Source: CAWJPW01 sp963844845 (GTDB taxonomy: Bacteria; Acidobacteriota; Thermoanaerobaculia; Thermoanaerobaculales; Sulfomarinibacteraceae). Taken from it: 64,000 nucleotides of DNA. Within the stretch, counting starts at the first letter, position 1; the number at the start of each line of letters is the position of its first letter. The stretch is from assembly GCA_963844845.1 (NCBI GenBank), contig CAWJPW010000001.1:434001-498000 (forward strand), written 5' to 3'. The translations under genes and the position numbers were made by a program. The notes beneath the pieces were generated by a model that saw nothing but the letters and a program-made list of their open reading frames with translations, did not search any database and had not been told where the DNA came from. This document shows positions 17,146-25,780 of the stretch, piece by piece.

Positions 17146-19162
17146 CGCGGCGGTTGGTCGCCAGCGTCCGTCGTGCCGGAGGAGCGCCTCCCCCCGGGGC
17201 GCGTTCGCCAGCCTCGACCAACATCGGCCCTCCCGCAGCCGGTGGTTTCGGGGTGTTAACGACTGGCGTCGTGGGGTGGCAATGCCGGCACTCCGCGAGC
17301 CCGGGCCGGCCCTGACGCTCGGCCTCGCGCCGGTGGCAGGGTACGCAGTGCCGGTGAAACGCCGTCCGGTAGGAAGGCGCCCGACGCAGGTCGCCAGGCG
17401 CCTCGAACGCCAGGGACGGCGCCATGTCGTCGCGGTGACACTCTAGGCAGGGCTTGACGGCGATTGCGCTGGCCGGGCGCGGTGGCAGGTGGCAGTAGGG
17501 GCAGCTGCGGTTGCCGGGGTGAAGGCCTCCGAGGCGCTCCTTGCCGGCCACCGACGCGAGGTGCGCGCCATGGTCGAAGAGGTCGGTCTCGGCGTGCATG
17601 AGGCGATGACAGCGCGAGCACGGAGTGGCGTGGTCGCGCGGCAGGGCGAGGTGGTGGCAACGCGGGCACGATCGTTCGCCGCCGAGTCGACGGCGGTGGT
17701 CGAGGTGCGGGAAGGCGACCGCCCAGAGCCCTTCGCCGTCGCCGTCGATCCGCAGGACCGCGCGCCCGGCATCCACCGCGCGGGGTGGCTGTACGGCGGC
17801 CGTGAGGCAGGGATCGGGGCTCCTGTAGGGAGGGTAGAGCGCGAGCCATGCTACCGGCACAACCAGCACCGCCAGTAGGGAAACCCGCCTGAGGCGCTCG
17901 CCGAGGGCAGCCCGCCAGACCCCGGACAGGCTGTCGAACCCCGCCTGGAAGCGCCGACGCGAGCTGCCGCGCTGTCGCCAGGCGTCGTCGAATACGGGAA
18001 ACCGCTCGGCCACGGCGAGGAAAACGAGCCCAGTGGCCGCGATCAACCCGAGGCTGACAGCCCACTCGGCAAGCGACGGAACGTACACCGCACGGGCGTC
18101 TCGGAGGTAGCCGAAGATCCCCACGTCGAGGCGGTTGAGGACAAGTCCGAGGGCCGCCGCGAGGGCCGCCGCGGTGATCCATCCGGGGCTCCGGCGCCGC
18201 CGCGGCGAGAGCATCAGGCCCACCGGCAGGAGACCGATGAGGGTGATCTCGGCGAGCCAGAGGACGCTCTCCCAGGTGCCGGCGAGCAGCTCGGCCCAGG
18301 CGCCGGTGCGGTAAAGATCGACCACCTTGAGCACCACGAAGAGGGCGAGGACTCCAGCTGCGACGGTGGCGAGGCTGCCGAGCTCGGTGATGCGTTTCAT
18401 CGCGACGGGGACGGGTCCCGTCGCCCCTTTCCCGTGCTCGACCCGATGCCGCGGGGAAGGAGGCGGCGCGAAGGCGTGTGGCTCGTAGAGCCGGCACCAA
18501 AGCGTCGTCACCAACACCACAACCATCATCCCCGCGCCCATTGCAGAGACAATGAAGAGCAGCGGCAGCCACGTGCTGTACCAGAGGGGGTGGAGGCGCT
18601 GCGGGGTCACCAGGAAGAGGGAGCCCAGCGAGGTGTGGTGAAGAGAGGAGAGGGTGATGCCCACCACCGAAAGGACGGGCGTGGCGTGGTGGAGGACCTG
18701 CACGGCCCGGCGCCACCGCGGAAAGCGCTCGAGGATCGTCGGCGTCAGCTCGACGACGGTCACCGCGAAGTAGCAGGCCACGCACACCGCCACCTCGAAG
18801 AGGAACGAGTGCGGGTTCCCCATCACGAAGGGATGCCAGATGCGGTGCGGCAGACCGATGTCCAGGGCGAGCGCCAGCACCGACGAGCCGTAGCCCAGGA
18901 AGGCGACCAGGATCGCCGGCTTCACCAGGGGACGCAGGCGCTCGATACCGAGCACGTGGACCAGCAGGCACACTGTGAAACCGCCCGTGGCGAGGGCCAC
19001 GCCGGCCACCATGTTGAGGATCTTCCACAGCCCCCAGGGCGCCGCGTGGCTGAGGTTGGTGGTGGCGCCGAGGCCGAACCACAGCCTGAGGCCGACGGCG
19101 ACCGCGCCGACCAACACCAGGATCCAGAGCACGTCCTTGAGCAGCGCCGACCGGTCACGCAC
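17090..19162 (-). CDS. NrfD-type membrane subunit fused to a hexaheme cytochrome c domain
   Basis: This 690-residue protein has two parts. Residues 1-430 carry about ten membrane helices of the NrfD/HybB/DsrP quinone-interacting family (SHAAPWGLWK, GNPHSFLFE, HHTSLGSLFLV). One more helix (LLAVLVVPVAWLALYPPY) leads into a soluble tail with six CxxCH heme sites: CPRCH, CSRCH, CPYCH, CLECH, CVPCH and CRHCH. In Dsr complexes the NrfD protein (DsrP) and the multiheme cytochrome (DsrJ, three hemes) are separate. Here they are one chain, with twice the hemes. The start is GTG 19162 with GGGGAGAG upstream, overlapping the iron-sulfur gene by 8 bases. Heme attachment requires the tail to be periplasmic, which the extra helix would allow. 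Confidence 0.88.
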   Translation of the reverse strand: MRDRSALLKDVLWILVLVGAVAVGLRLWFGLGATTNLSHAAPWGLWKILNMVAGVALATGGFTVCLLVHVLGIERLRPLVKPAILVAFLGYGSSVLALALDIGLPHRIWHPFVMGNPHSFLFEVAVCVACYFAVTVVELTPTILERFPRWRRAVQVLHHATPVLSVVGITLSSLHHTSLGSLFLVTPQRLHPLWYSTWLPLLFIVSAMGAGMMVVVLVTTLWCRLYEPHAFAPPPSPRHRVEHGKGATGPVPVAMKRITELGSLATVAAGVLALFVVLKVVDLYRTGAWAELLAGTWESVLWLAEITLIGLLPVGLMLSPRRRRSPGWITAAALAAALGLVLNRLDVGIFGYLRDARAVYVPSLAEWAVSLGLIAATGLVFLAVAERFPVFDDAWRQRGSSRRRFQAGFDSLSGVWRAALGERLRRVSLLAVLVVPVAWLALYPPYRSPDPCLTAAVQPPRAVDAGRAVLRIDGDGEGLWAVAFPHLDHRRRLGGERSCPRCHHLALPRDHATPCSRCHRLMHAETDLFDHGAHLASVAGKERLGGLHPGNRSCPYCHLPPRPASAIAVKPCLECHRDDMAPSLAFEAPGDLRRAPSYRTAFHRHCVPCHRREAERQGRPGLAECRHCHPTTPVVNTPKPPAAGGPMLVEAGERAPGGGAPPARRTLATNRRVTAPEPGRPGDEAETGGV

Positions 19163-19952
19163 GATTCTCTCCCCGGGTGTTATCCTCCTCTGGGCTGGCC
19201 ATCAGGCGGCGACGGCGGGCCACGATCCAGCTCAGACCGGTCATCGTCACCGCGACGCCCAGCGCGAGGTGCGGCGTGGCGCGGATCACCGGTTCGGTGA
19301 TGGCCGGAACCGGCCTCGTGGCCTCCCGTACCAGCCCCAGCGGCGCGAGGTCCACGTCTGCCAGGTAGAGCACCGAGGTGCCACCCCATTCGCACTCCCC
19401 CCACACGTGGGCCAGGTATCGGTGTGGTTCGTCGCCGATCCTCTCGTACGCGGCCGCGAGCATCTCCGCCCGCGGCCCGAAGGTCAGGGCCGCGTGCGGG
19501 CACGCCTCGACACAGGCAGGCACACGATCCTCGAGCAGCCGGCTGTGGCAGAGGTCACACTTCTTCACGTAGGGCAGGCGAGCGTCCCACTGGTATCGTG
19601 GCACGTGCATTGGGCACGCCAGCATGCAGTAGCGGCAGCCGATGCACCGGCTCGCGTCGTACACGACAGCGCCCTCGGCCGTCCGCTGGAGGCCACCGAC
19701 AAGGCAGGCAGCCACGCACGATGGCTCCACGCAGTGCATGCAGCTCAGGCGTGCCCAGCGCCCGCGCTCCAGCCGCCGCACCGTGCACAGGCGGTTGGCC
19801 GAGAGCCCGTCCTTCAGGACCGCACGATCGCGGTCAGCACGCTCCGAGTCGAGCCCGTTCGCTTCGCCACACGCCTGCACGCAGAGCTCACACCCCGTGC
19901 AGCGGGTGACATCCACGAGCATGGCAAGCGCGCGGCGATCGGCCATGCTCAT
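19155..19952 (-). CDS. Four-cluster ferredoxin subunit, DsrO/HybA-like, membrane-anchored
   Basis: This 265-residue protein has four [4Fe-4S] cysteine sets: CTGCELCVQAC, CMHCVEPSCVAAC, CIGCRYCMLACP, and CDLCH followed by CVEACP. This is the pattern of DsrO, HybA and related electron-transfer subunits that dock on NrfD proteins. Unlike many relatives it shows no Tat signal at the N-terminus. A single C-terminal helix (HLALGVAVTMTGLSWIVA) would anchor it. The start overlaps the b-type cytochrome gene by 4 bases and the stop overlaps the NrfD gene by 8, so the three are tightly coupled. Which side of the membrane the clusters face is unclear without a Tat signal. Confidence 0.87.
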   Translation of the reverse strand: MSMADRRALAMLVDVTRCTGCELCVQACGEANGLDSERADRDRAVLKDGLSANRLCTVRRLERGRWARLSCMHCVEPSCVAACLVGGLQRTAEGAVVYDASRCIGCRYCMLACPMHVPRYQWDARLPYVKKCDLCHSRLLEDRVPACVEACPHAALTFGPRAEMLAAAYERIGDEPHRYLAHVWGECEWGGTSVLYLADVDLAPLGLVREATRPVPAITEPVIRATPHLALGVAVTMTGLSWIVARRRRLMASPEEDNTRGENRA

Positions 19953-20644
19953 ACCCTCGCTCCCTCGCCCCAAAGCGCCTGCGCCACCTGCTCGCCGGCC
20001 CCGGGCTGCAGCTGCCAGTACGCCTGGGAGAGCCTCTCGAACGGGAACAGCACAACGTGCGCGAGCTTGCTGAACGGCACCACCACGAAGAGAAGCTCGC
20101 CGCTCAGCAGGTGGACCAGCATCATCACGCGCCACGGCAACGGGCTCCACGCCGGGTGCGCGGCGAGGTAGCCGGACACCATGGGCAGCAACACGATCGC
20201 CAGTACGAGATAGTCGCGTGCATGGGAAAGGGCCCGGGCACGCCGTGCCCCCGTCCGTAGACCCAGCAGCAGGAGGGCACAGGCGATGGCCAGGAGTGTC
20301 AGGCCGTCGGCCACGCCCGCCGGCAGCGCCGGCAGGTCGACCCCGAGCAGGCGCTCCCACATGGCGACGTGGTCGGCAAGAAGCAGCGGCACAAGCACCA
20401 CGCCCACGTGGAACAAGAACGACACTACGGTCAGGACCACCGCTCCCCGCACCAGGTGGCGGAGAGGAAGCGCCCAGGTCACGGCGTCGCCGACGACCTG
20501 TCGCCAGCACACACCACATAGCAGACGCCGCCGGCGCACGAGCTGGACCGATTGAAGCACGAGGTGGCGCCCCAGCCCCAGCACCATGACCAGGAACGTC
20601 GCCGCGAAAAGCGGGCCGCGGGCGAGATCGAGCCATGTGTCCAT
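19949..20644 (-). CDS. DsrM/NarI-like membrane cytochrome b subunit
   Basis: This 231-residue protein has five predicted membrane helices and resembles the NarI/DsrM family of di-heme cytochrome b subunits that exchange electrons with quinones. Candidate heme ligands are the histidines in GLGRHLVLQ, FHVGVVLVPLLLADH, MLVHLLSGELL and SKLAHVVLFP; the last is a recognisable family segment. The ATG at 20644 follows GGAGGAG. A longer in-frame start at 20665 would overlap the DsrK-like stop but has no better site. It lies 17 bases downstream of the DsrK-like gene. With that partner it would form the MK module of a Dsr- or Hmc-type complex. Confidence 0.82.
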   Translation of the reverse strand: MDTWLDLARGPLFAATFLVMVLGLGRHLVLQSVQLVRRRRLLCGVCWRQVVGDAVTWALPLRHLVRGAVVLTVVSFLFHVGVVLVPLLLADHVAMWERLLGVDLPALPAGVADGLTLLAIACALLLLGLRTGARRARALSHARDYLVLAIVLLPMVSGYLAAHPAWSPLPWRVMMLVHLLSGELLFVVVPFSKLAHVVLFPFERLSQAYWQLQPGAGEQVAQALWGEGARV

Positions 20645-20661
20645 TCCGCTCCTCCGCACCG

Positions 20662-22101
20662 TCATGCCGGCTGGGTCGCCATGTACTCGCGTCGTTGGCG
20701 AGGGCTCGTAGCGCCCGGAATCACGAGGGCCTGGAGGACGAGATCGTGCAGGCCGACGACCTGACAAGGGATCTCGTAGTGCTCCACCAGCTCCTTGAGC
20801 TGCTTCTTGCAGTTGGCGCACGGCGCGACACAGATGTTCGCCCGGGTCCGCCGCAGCTGCTCAGCCTTGAGGCGGCCTGCCACCTCCATGCGGAAGTCGT
20901 GAGTCTCGTCCAGCGACACCAGCCCGCCCCCCCCGCCGCAGCAGTAGTTGGTTCGGCCGTGCGGCTCCATTTCCACAAACTCCCCGACGAAGCTCTTGAG
21001 GATGGTCCGCGACTGGTCAACGATCCACCCCGAGCGCGCAATGTTGCAGGGGTCGTGGTAGGTCACCCGCTCGGTGACGACCCGGCCATCCAATGTGATC
21101 CGCCCCTCGCGGAGGAGGCGACACGTGTACTCCGTGATGCTCTGCACCGGGTACGCCCCAGCCCCGGCGAACACGGGCACGTACTCCTTCGCCGACCGCG
21201 AGGCGTGCCCGCACTCACCAATCAGGATCGACCGCCCGTTGAGCCGGTCGACCTCGGCCACCAGGCTTCTGATGATCCGCTCCAAGTGCCAGTCGTTGTA
21301 GAACAGACCGTAGTTGATCGCGTCGAAGTCCCCGGTGCCGATGGTCCAACGATCCGCGTCGCCCGCCGCGTGGAGCACGGCGGCGATTCCCATGAGGGTA
21401 TCGGCCTCCATGAGGTAGTCGCTGACCGCGCAGAAGAAGACCATGTCGCGCCCCGGCCGGTCGACGGGAAACCGCACCGGCAGGCCGAGAAGCTCCTGCA
21501 ACTCCTCCTCCAGGAACTCGAGGTTCGAAAGCAGCGCACCACGCGGCAGCTTCGAGGTGTTGCGGGTGCTGCCTTCCAACTGCTCACGCACACTCACCTG
21601 CAGAGCCTTGGGTGCGATCCGCGCCATGCTCAGGATGTACCGGCCCAGGTGAACGAGAAGGGCGTGATCGATCCCCAGGGGGCACTCCAGCGAACACCGC
21701 CGGCAGGCGTTACACCGCCACAACGTCTCCGCCAGCTCGTCCACCAGCTCCTCGGTGAGCTCGCGGCCATGCCCGAAGCGCGAGCGTAGCCAGCCACCGA
21801 GGCTGAAGTGACGCTTGTACACGTCCAGGAGGAGGTGGGTGCGATAGCACGGGAGGTCGCGCGTCTCGCCGGTCACCTGGTAGACCGGGCAGCTCACGGT
21901 GCAGCGACCGCACCTGGCAAGGGCCGCGGCGTAGGTGTCGAGCAGCCCACGGTAGCTTCCGTAGTGGAGGATGGCGGCGAAGGCGGCGAGAACCCGCTCG
22001 ACGCGGTTGCCGGGCGGCTGCTCGTCGACGTGGAACCCGTAGGATGGAGCCGTCTCCGACTCGCGAACGTCGGCTCGTGACAGTGACTCGGCGGTGGCCA
22101 T
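20662..22101 (-). CDS. DsrK/HdrD-like iron-sulfur protein with CCG domains
   Basis: This 479-residue cytoplasmic-type subunit has an N-terminal iron-sulfur region with CGRCTVSCP, lacking the usual first cysteine of that motif, and a full CNACRRCSLECP. The C-terminal cysteine-rich (CCG) part contains HDPCNIAR, NYCCGGGGG and PCANCKKQ, the signature of DsrK, HmeD and the heterodisulfide reductase catalytic subunit HdrD. Such proteins bind a special [4Fe-4S] cluster that reduces disulfides or trisulfides. It is the first gene of the four-gene operon. The ATG at 22101 follows GGGAGG; longer in-frame starts are possible but read through Arg/Pro-rich sequence. The physiological disulfide is unknown, and no dsrAB or dsrC gene is in view. 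Confidence 0.85.
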   Translation of the reverse strand: MATAESLSRADVRESETAPSYGFHVDEQPPGNRVERVLAAFAAILHYGSYRGLLDTYAAALARCGRCTVSCPVYQVTGETRDLPCYRTHLLLDVYKRHFSLGGWLRSRFGHGRELTEELVDELAETLWRCNACRRCSLECPLGIDHALLVHLGRYILSMARIAPKALQVSVREQLEGSTRNTSKLPRGALLSNLEFLEEELQELLGLPVRFPVDRPGRDMVFFCAVSDYLMEADTLMGIAAVLHAAGDADRWTIGTGDFDAINYGLFYNDWHLERIIRSLVAEVDRLNGRSILIGECGHASRSAKEYVPVFAGAGAYPVQSITEYTCRLLREGRITLDGRVVTERVTYHDPCNIARSGWIVDQSRTILKSFVGEFVEMEPHGRTNYCCGGGGGLVSLDETHDFRMEVAGRLKAEQLRRTRANICVAPCANCKKQLKELVEHYEIPCQVVGLHDLVLQALVIPGATSPRQRREYMATQPA

Positions 22102-22285
22102 GTCGGGGCCTCCCACCGGCATGGGGTGCAAGCGGCGTTCCGCCTCCATGGGTGGCCACGAGCGCGGCCCGCGCTCCCGGCACGGCGATCCGCCGCACCT
22201 GCGGACTGCTGTCCCGACGCGCATTCCCGGGCACCGCGCGGCTCGAATCCGGGCCTCGAGGGCCTCCGGCGACACACCCTCCGGG

Positions 22286-22334
22286 AGTCGCACATGTCGC
22301 GACATCCCGTCGCGGTGCGACACCGGAGCGACAC
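22286..22334. promoter_or_regulatory. Cluster of TGTCGC/GCGACA palindromes (candidate activator sites)
   Basis: The cluster has AGTCGC, then the perfect 12-bp palindrome ATGTCGCGACAT (22294-22305), then GTCGC-ggt-GCGAC (22309-22321), then GCGACAC (22328-22334). It is centred about 170 bases upstream of the sigma-54 promoter at 22484, a normal enhancer distance. The arrangement (gapless palindrome, 3-base-gap palindrome, extra half-site) resembles the TGTTGC cluster at 11648-11699. Confidence 0.55.
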
Positions 22335-22483
22335 CCGCCGTTTTCGGGGTCCGCGCTGAGTGGCTCGGCGATCCACTGAAGGCCCCTTCAACATCCTCCG
22401 AGACCGCTCGCCAGGCTGCATCGCCTGTTGCTCGTATCCCGGGACCTGCACCCCAGTGACCACCTGCGGGACTCGGAGTTCAC

Positions 22484-22499
22484 CGGCACGGCTCTTGCT
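22484..22499 (+). promoter_or_regulatory. Sigma-54 (-24/-12) promoter of the NifX-DUF1847 operon
   Basis: CGGCACGGCTCTTGCT differs from the consensus TGGCACG-N4-TTGCW only at the first base, and GG and GC are exactly 10 bases apart. Transcription would start near 22510, leaving a short leader with GAGGAG before the ATG at 22527. A sigma-54 activator is encoded in the same direction downstream. Confidence 0.78.
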
Positions 22500-22526
22500 G
22501 GAACCCACCATGAGGAGACCCCTGAG

Positions 22527-23591
22527 ATGGTCGTAGGCGTGCCACTGCTCAACGGCCGGGTCGCCCCGAGGTGTACCCGGGCCACCCAGCTCCTACTCGT
22601 CACGGTGAGCCGGGGCCGGGTCACGGCACGGCAGGTGGTGGAGGTTGAGATCGACGGCGCCGTGGCGCTCCTCGAGCTGATTCGCCGCCACCACGTCGGT
22701 GCCCTTGTTTGCGGCGGCATCACCACGGACGACCGTGCCGTGATCCAGTCCGACGATGTCGACGTCATCGAGAACGTGGCCTGCTCGGTCGCTGAAGTAA
22801 TCGCCGCCATCGACAGCGGCACCCTGCGCCAGGGGCTCGGATTTGACCTCAAGGTCCGGGGACGCACAGCCCGCCTCGATGCAATCCGCCGGGCCCTCGA
22901 GCGGTACTCGGAGGGGGACCCCGAGAGCCACGTCGACTGCCTCGGCTGTAGCGACCGCACCTGTCTGCAGGGGCTCGGGTGCGCAGCGGTGTCCGCCATC
23001 GAACCTCCCGCGATGTCCGCCGGGGGCCGCCGCCTCCTCGACGCGGCCACCGACATCGCGCTGGAGCGGGACCGCCAGCTGTGTCGCGTCGCCGAACTCG
23101 TCTACCTGTGTCTCGAGATGGAGTACAGGCGGGTGGGCATCGCGTTCTGCACCGAGCTCCTCGAGCCGGCCCAGATTCTCACGGGGGTGATGCGCCGGTT
23201 CGTCGAGGTGGTTCCGGTGTGCTGCAAGATCGGCGGCGTCGGTGCCCTCTCTCGTACCTCGGACCCTGTCTGTCGACCCGCGGCATCCTTGCGGCCGGCG
23301 TGCAACCCTCTGCTCCAGGCCCGCGTGCTCAATGACGCCCGGACCCAGCTCAACGTCCTGGTCGGCCTCTGCGTCGGTGCCGACGCCGTGTTCACCGGCG
23401 CCAGCGACGCGCCGGTGACGGCGCTGTTCGTCAAGGACCGATCGCTGGCCAACAACCCCATCGGTGCCGTGTACTCGGAGTACTACCTGCACGAGTCGGT
23501 CGCGCTGCCGCGGACCCGCAGGACTCGGGGCGGCGAGGACCGTCCCCGGACCGAGTGGGGAGTAACCCGTCAGCCAAGGGAGGAGCCATGA
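22527..23591 (+). CDS. NifX/NafY-like domain fused to DUF1847
   Basis: The first 105 residues resemble the dinitrogenase iron-molybdenum cofactor family (PF02579): VVGVPLLNGRVAPRC, a strand-turn-strand, and ALVCGGI, as in NifX and orphan IssA-like proteins that hold Fe-S or Fe-Mo clusters. The rest is DUF1847, a cysteine-rich putative metal-binding family, seen as CLGCSDRTCLQGLGC, KIGGVG, NVLVGLCVGADAVFTGAS and the FVKDRSLANNP segment. The fused order suggests cluster or metal handling in support of the neighbouring redox proteins. It is the first gene behind the sigma-54 promoter. Its stop overlaps the next start by 4 bases. Function inferred from domains only. Confidence 0.75.
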   Translation: MVVGVPLLNGRVAPRCTRATQLLLVTVSRGRVTARQVVEVEIDGAVALLELIRRHHVGALVCGGITTDDRAVIQSDDVDVIENVACSVAEVIAAIDSGTLRQGLGFDLKVRGRTARLDAIRRALERYSEGDPESHVDCLGCSDRTCLQGLGCAAVSAIEPPAMSAGGRRLLDAATDIALERDRQLCRVAELVYLCLEMEYRRVGIAFCTELLEPAQILTGVMRRFVEVVPVCCKIGGVGALSRTSDPVCRPAASLRPACNPLLQARVLNDARTQLNVLVGLCVGADAVFTGASDAPVTALFVKDRSLANNPIGAVYSEYYLHESVALPRTRRTRGGEDRPRTEWGVTRQPREEP

Positions 23592-24172
23592 CGACCCTCA
23601 GAATCGAGTCCGTCGGCTTGTGTGCGCACTTCTCGACTCAGGGAGACTGGGCGTTCGACTTCGCCTTCGCCTTGGCGAAGTGGCGACGGGTACCGCTCAA
23701 CATCTTCCACTTCCTCGCCGACCCGTTCGACCCCACCGACGGGGCGGGCAGGGGGCTTGCCCCCGCGGTGCGCGCCCGGCTGGTCATCGAGCGCGAACGC
23801 GAGCTTCGCTTCCGCTACGAGGAGAAGCTGGGCGACTTCCTCATCGCCGGCTTCCGGCTGTGCGAAGAGAACGAGTGGACCGAGCTCCACCGCTGCCTCA
23901 GGAAGCGGGAGTTCCAGGTACTGGTGCTGCCCTGGCCGCGCCGTGGCTGCAGCTTCGGGCGCAAGCCCCTGGAGCGATTCGTCGAAGCCTTCGTGTGTCC
24001 CATCGTCGCGGTGGGGCCCGAGTCGCCCTACGTCATCACGCTCAACCAGCCGGCCGCGCAAGTCGCGGACCACCTCGGCCTCGCGGTGGCGGGTGGCTGG
24101 GCCCTCGTCGGAGACGGCGTTCCGACCGAGGAGAGCGGCTGCGAGGTGGCGGTACTGCGCCCGCCGCCCTAG
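23588..24172 (+). CDS. Universal stress protein-like protein
   Basis: This 194-residue soluble protein looks like a diverged USP/HUP-fold domain. It begins with a core strand, then WAFDFAFALAKWRRVPLNIFHFL (helix and strand), and has a later FQVLVLPWPRRGCSFGRKPLERFVEAFVCPIVAVGPE. This resembles the Gly-x2-Gly-x9-Gly-Ser/Thr end of USPs, but the canonical ATP-binding glycines are not well kept. AAGGGAGGAG precedes the ATG at 23588. Similar proteins occur beside redox-complex and sigma-54 regulator genes in anaerobes. I am not certain of the fold. Confidence 0.55.
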   Translation: MTTLRIESVGLCAHFSTQGDWAFDFAFALAKWRRVPLNIFHFLADPFDPTDGAGRGLAPAVRARLVIERERELRFRYEEKLGDFLIAGFRLCEENEWTELHRCLRKREFQVLVLPWPRRGCSFGRKPLERFVEAFVCPIVAVGPESPYVITLNQPAAQVADHLGLAVAGGWALVGDGVPTEESGCEVAVLRPPP

Positions 24173-24249
24173 CTTGTTTCTCAGGAACCGCGCGGCCCGT
24201 AGCGCAGGAAGCTCGCTACGGCGGAGCGTGGAGACGAGGGGGTCTGGAG

Positions 24250-25623
24250 ATGCCAGCGCAGACCGAGGTGAGCCGAAACCACCCGGCCACGCCGTCGTTC
24301 CCGAGCACGTACCCCGGCTGCGATCTCCTCCGTGTCGTCTTTCGCAGCATCACCGACGCCATGTTCACCATCGACCGGAGCTTCATGATCACCTCGTTCA
24401 ACCCGGCGGCCGAGCGCCTCACCGGCTTCCGGGCCGAGGAGGCAATCGGCAAGCGCTGCTCAGAGGTGCTGCGAGCCGACATCTGTCATACCCATTGCGT
24501 TCTCAGGGAAGCGCTGAGCACGGACCGCGCTCCCGATCGGGTGCGCGTCACGATCATCACGAGGGAAGGTCTCGAGAAGCCGATCCTCCTGAGTGCGGCG
24601 GTGCTGCGTGACGAGCGCGGCGAGGTCGTGGGCGCGTTGGAGCTCTTCCAGGACGCGAGCACCACCGAGCAACTCGAGGAGCACCTCGTGAGGCAGCACG
24701 CTCTGAATGGGATCATTCACGGCAGCCCTGCGATCAGGAAGATCATCGACGTTCTCCCCAACATTGCCAGCTCCGACTGCAGCGTGCTCATCGTCGGCCC
24801 CAGCGGGTCGGGGAAGGAGCTCATCGCCCAGGCAATTCACAGCCTCAGCCCGCGGCGGTTCTGCCCCTATGTACGCCTCAACTGCGCCGCCCTTCCCGCC
24901 AACCTCCTCGAGTCCGAGCTTTTCGGCTACGTGAGAGGGGCCTTCACGGACGCCTGGCGGGACAAGCCGGGACACTTCGCGCTCGCCAAAGGCGGAACCC
25001 TGCTGCTGGACGAGGTCACAGAGATGGACCCGTCCCTGCAGGTCAAGCTCCTGCGGGTGCTCAACAACGGCGAGTACCAACCGCTCGGCTCCACCGAGAT
25101 GTTGCACACGGATACCCGTATCATCGCCTCCACCAACGCCGACGTCGAGGCGGCGCTCCGCGAGGGTCAACTCCGCGACGATCTCTACTTCCGCGTTGCC
25201 GTCGTCACCGTCGAGCTCCCCGCCCTGCGCCACCGCCGCGAGGACATTCCGTTGCTTGTGGACCATTTCATCGGCAAGCTCGCGCGCAAGACCGGCAAAC
25301 CGATCCGCGCGATCTCGACCCACGCGATGTGTATCCTGCGGGAGCACCCGTACCCCGGCAACGTCCGAGAGCTGGAGAATGCCGTCGAGCACGCATTCGT
25401 CATGTGCGGCGGGGAGCAGATCGAGGTAGAGCACCTGCCGGCCCACATCCTCGAGTGCCGCGACCAGCTCCAGCTGCTCCCCCGAGAGGTTCCCGACGAG
25501 CGCCACCTCATCGAGCTCACGCTCCGCCGGCATCGCGGGAACCGCACCCGCGCCGCCGAGGAGCTCGGGATGCACCGCTCGACGCTGTGGCGCAAGATGC
25601 GGGTTCTTGGCATCGAGGCCTGA
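24250..25623 (+). CDS. PAS-domain sigma-54-dependent transcriptional activator
   Basis: This 457-residue bacterial enhancer-binding protein has an N-terminal PAS domain (about 20-130), a AAA+ domain (about 150-385) and a Fis-type HTH (about 410-455, RNRTRAAEELGMHRSTLWRKMR). Walker A is GPSGSGKE and Walker B GGTLLLDEV. The sigma-54 contact loop reads GAFTDA rather than GAFTGA, a variant also known in PAS-type activators of anaerobes. The PAS domain has cysteines in RADICHTHCVL, a possible metal or redox site. It lies third in the operon behind the sigma-54 promoter at 22484. It may activate this operon and perhaps the divergent redox genes. Confidence 0.9.
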   Translation: MPAQTEVSRNHPATPSFPSTYPGCDLLRVVFRSITDAMFTIDRSFMITSFNPAAERLTGFRAEEAIGKRCSEVLRADICHTHCVLREALSTDRAPDRVRVTIITREGLEKPILLSAAVLRDERGEVVGALELFQDASTTEQLEEHLVRQHALNGIIHGSPAIRKIIDVLPNIASSDCSVLIVGPSGSGKELIAQAIHSLSPRRFCPYVRLNCAALPANLLESELFGYVRGAFTDAWRDKPGHFALAKGGTLLLDEVTEMDPSLQVKLLRVLNNGEYQPLGSTEMLHTDTRIIASTNADVEAALREGQLRDDLYFRVAVVTVELPALRHRREDIPLLVDHFIGKLARKTGKPIRAISTHAMCILREHPYPGNVRELENAVEHAFVMCGGEQIEVEHLPAHILECRDQLQLLPREVPDERHLIELTLRRHRGNRTRAAEELGMHRSTLWRKMRVLGIEA

Positions 25624-25780
25624 CTTCTCCGCTCGGCGAACATCGGCTGCCTCGGTCGCGTGGCGCTTCCCTAGCCTCCGACCTTTGGGCCCGGAGCCGG
25701 CGTCATGATCGACCTTGAGAACGAGGCCCAAGTCCGACTCACGCGCGGCACACCTGCTAGCATCTCCGCTGGAGTGTGCC

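Larger units (their letters stand above)
22102..22526. other. Divergent control region of the redox-complex locus
   Basis: These 425 bases separate the DsrK-like gene (minus) and the NifX-DUF1847 gene (plus). A palindrome cluster near the middle and a sigma-54 promoter facing right are listed separately. No convincing sigma-54 or sigma-70 promoter was found facing left, so how the redox operon is started is not shown. Confidence 0.55.

Noticed and set aside
22236..22262. tRNA T-loop-like GCTCGAATC segment
   Set aside because: The flanking bases do not form the 5-bp T stem, and no acceptor, D or anticodon arms could be built around it.
25661..25676. Second sigma-54 promoter before the radical SAM/methyltransferase gene
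   Set aside because: TGGCGCTTCCCTAGCC has GG-N10-GC but poor matches elsewhere, and a nearby CGGCAC...GCA motif has 11 bases instead of 10. Such weak hits are expected by chance.
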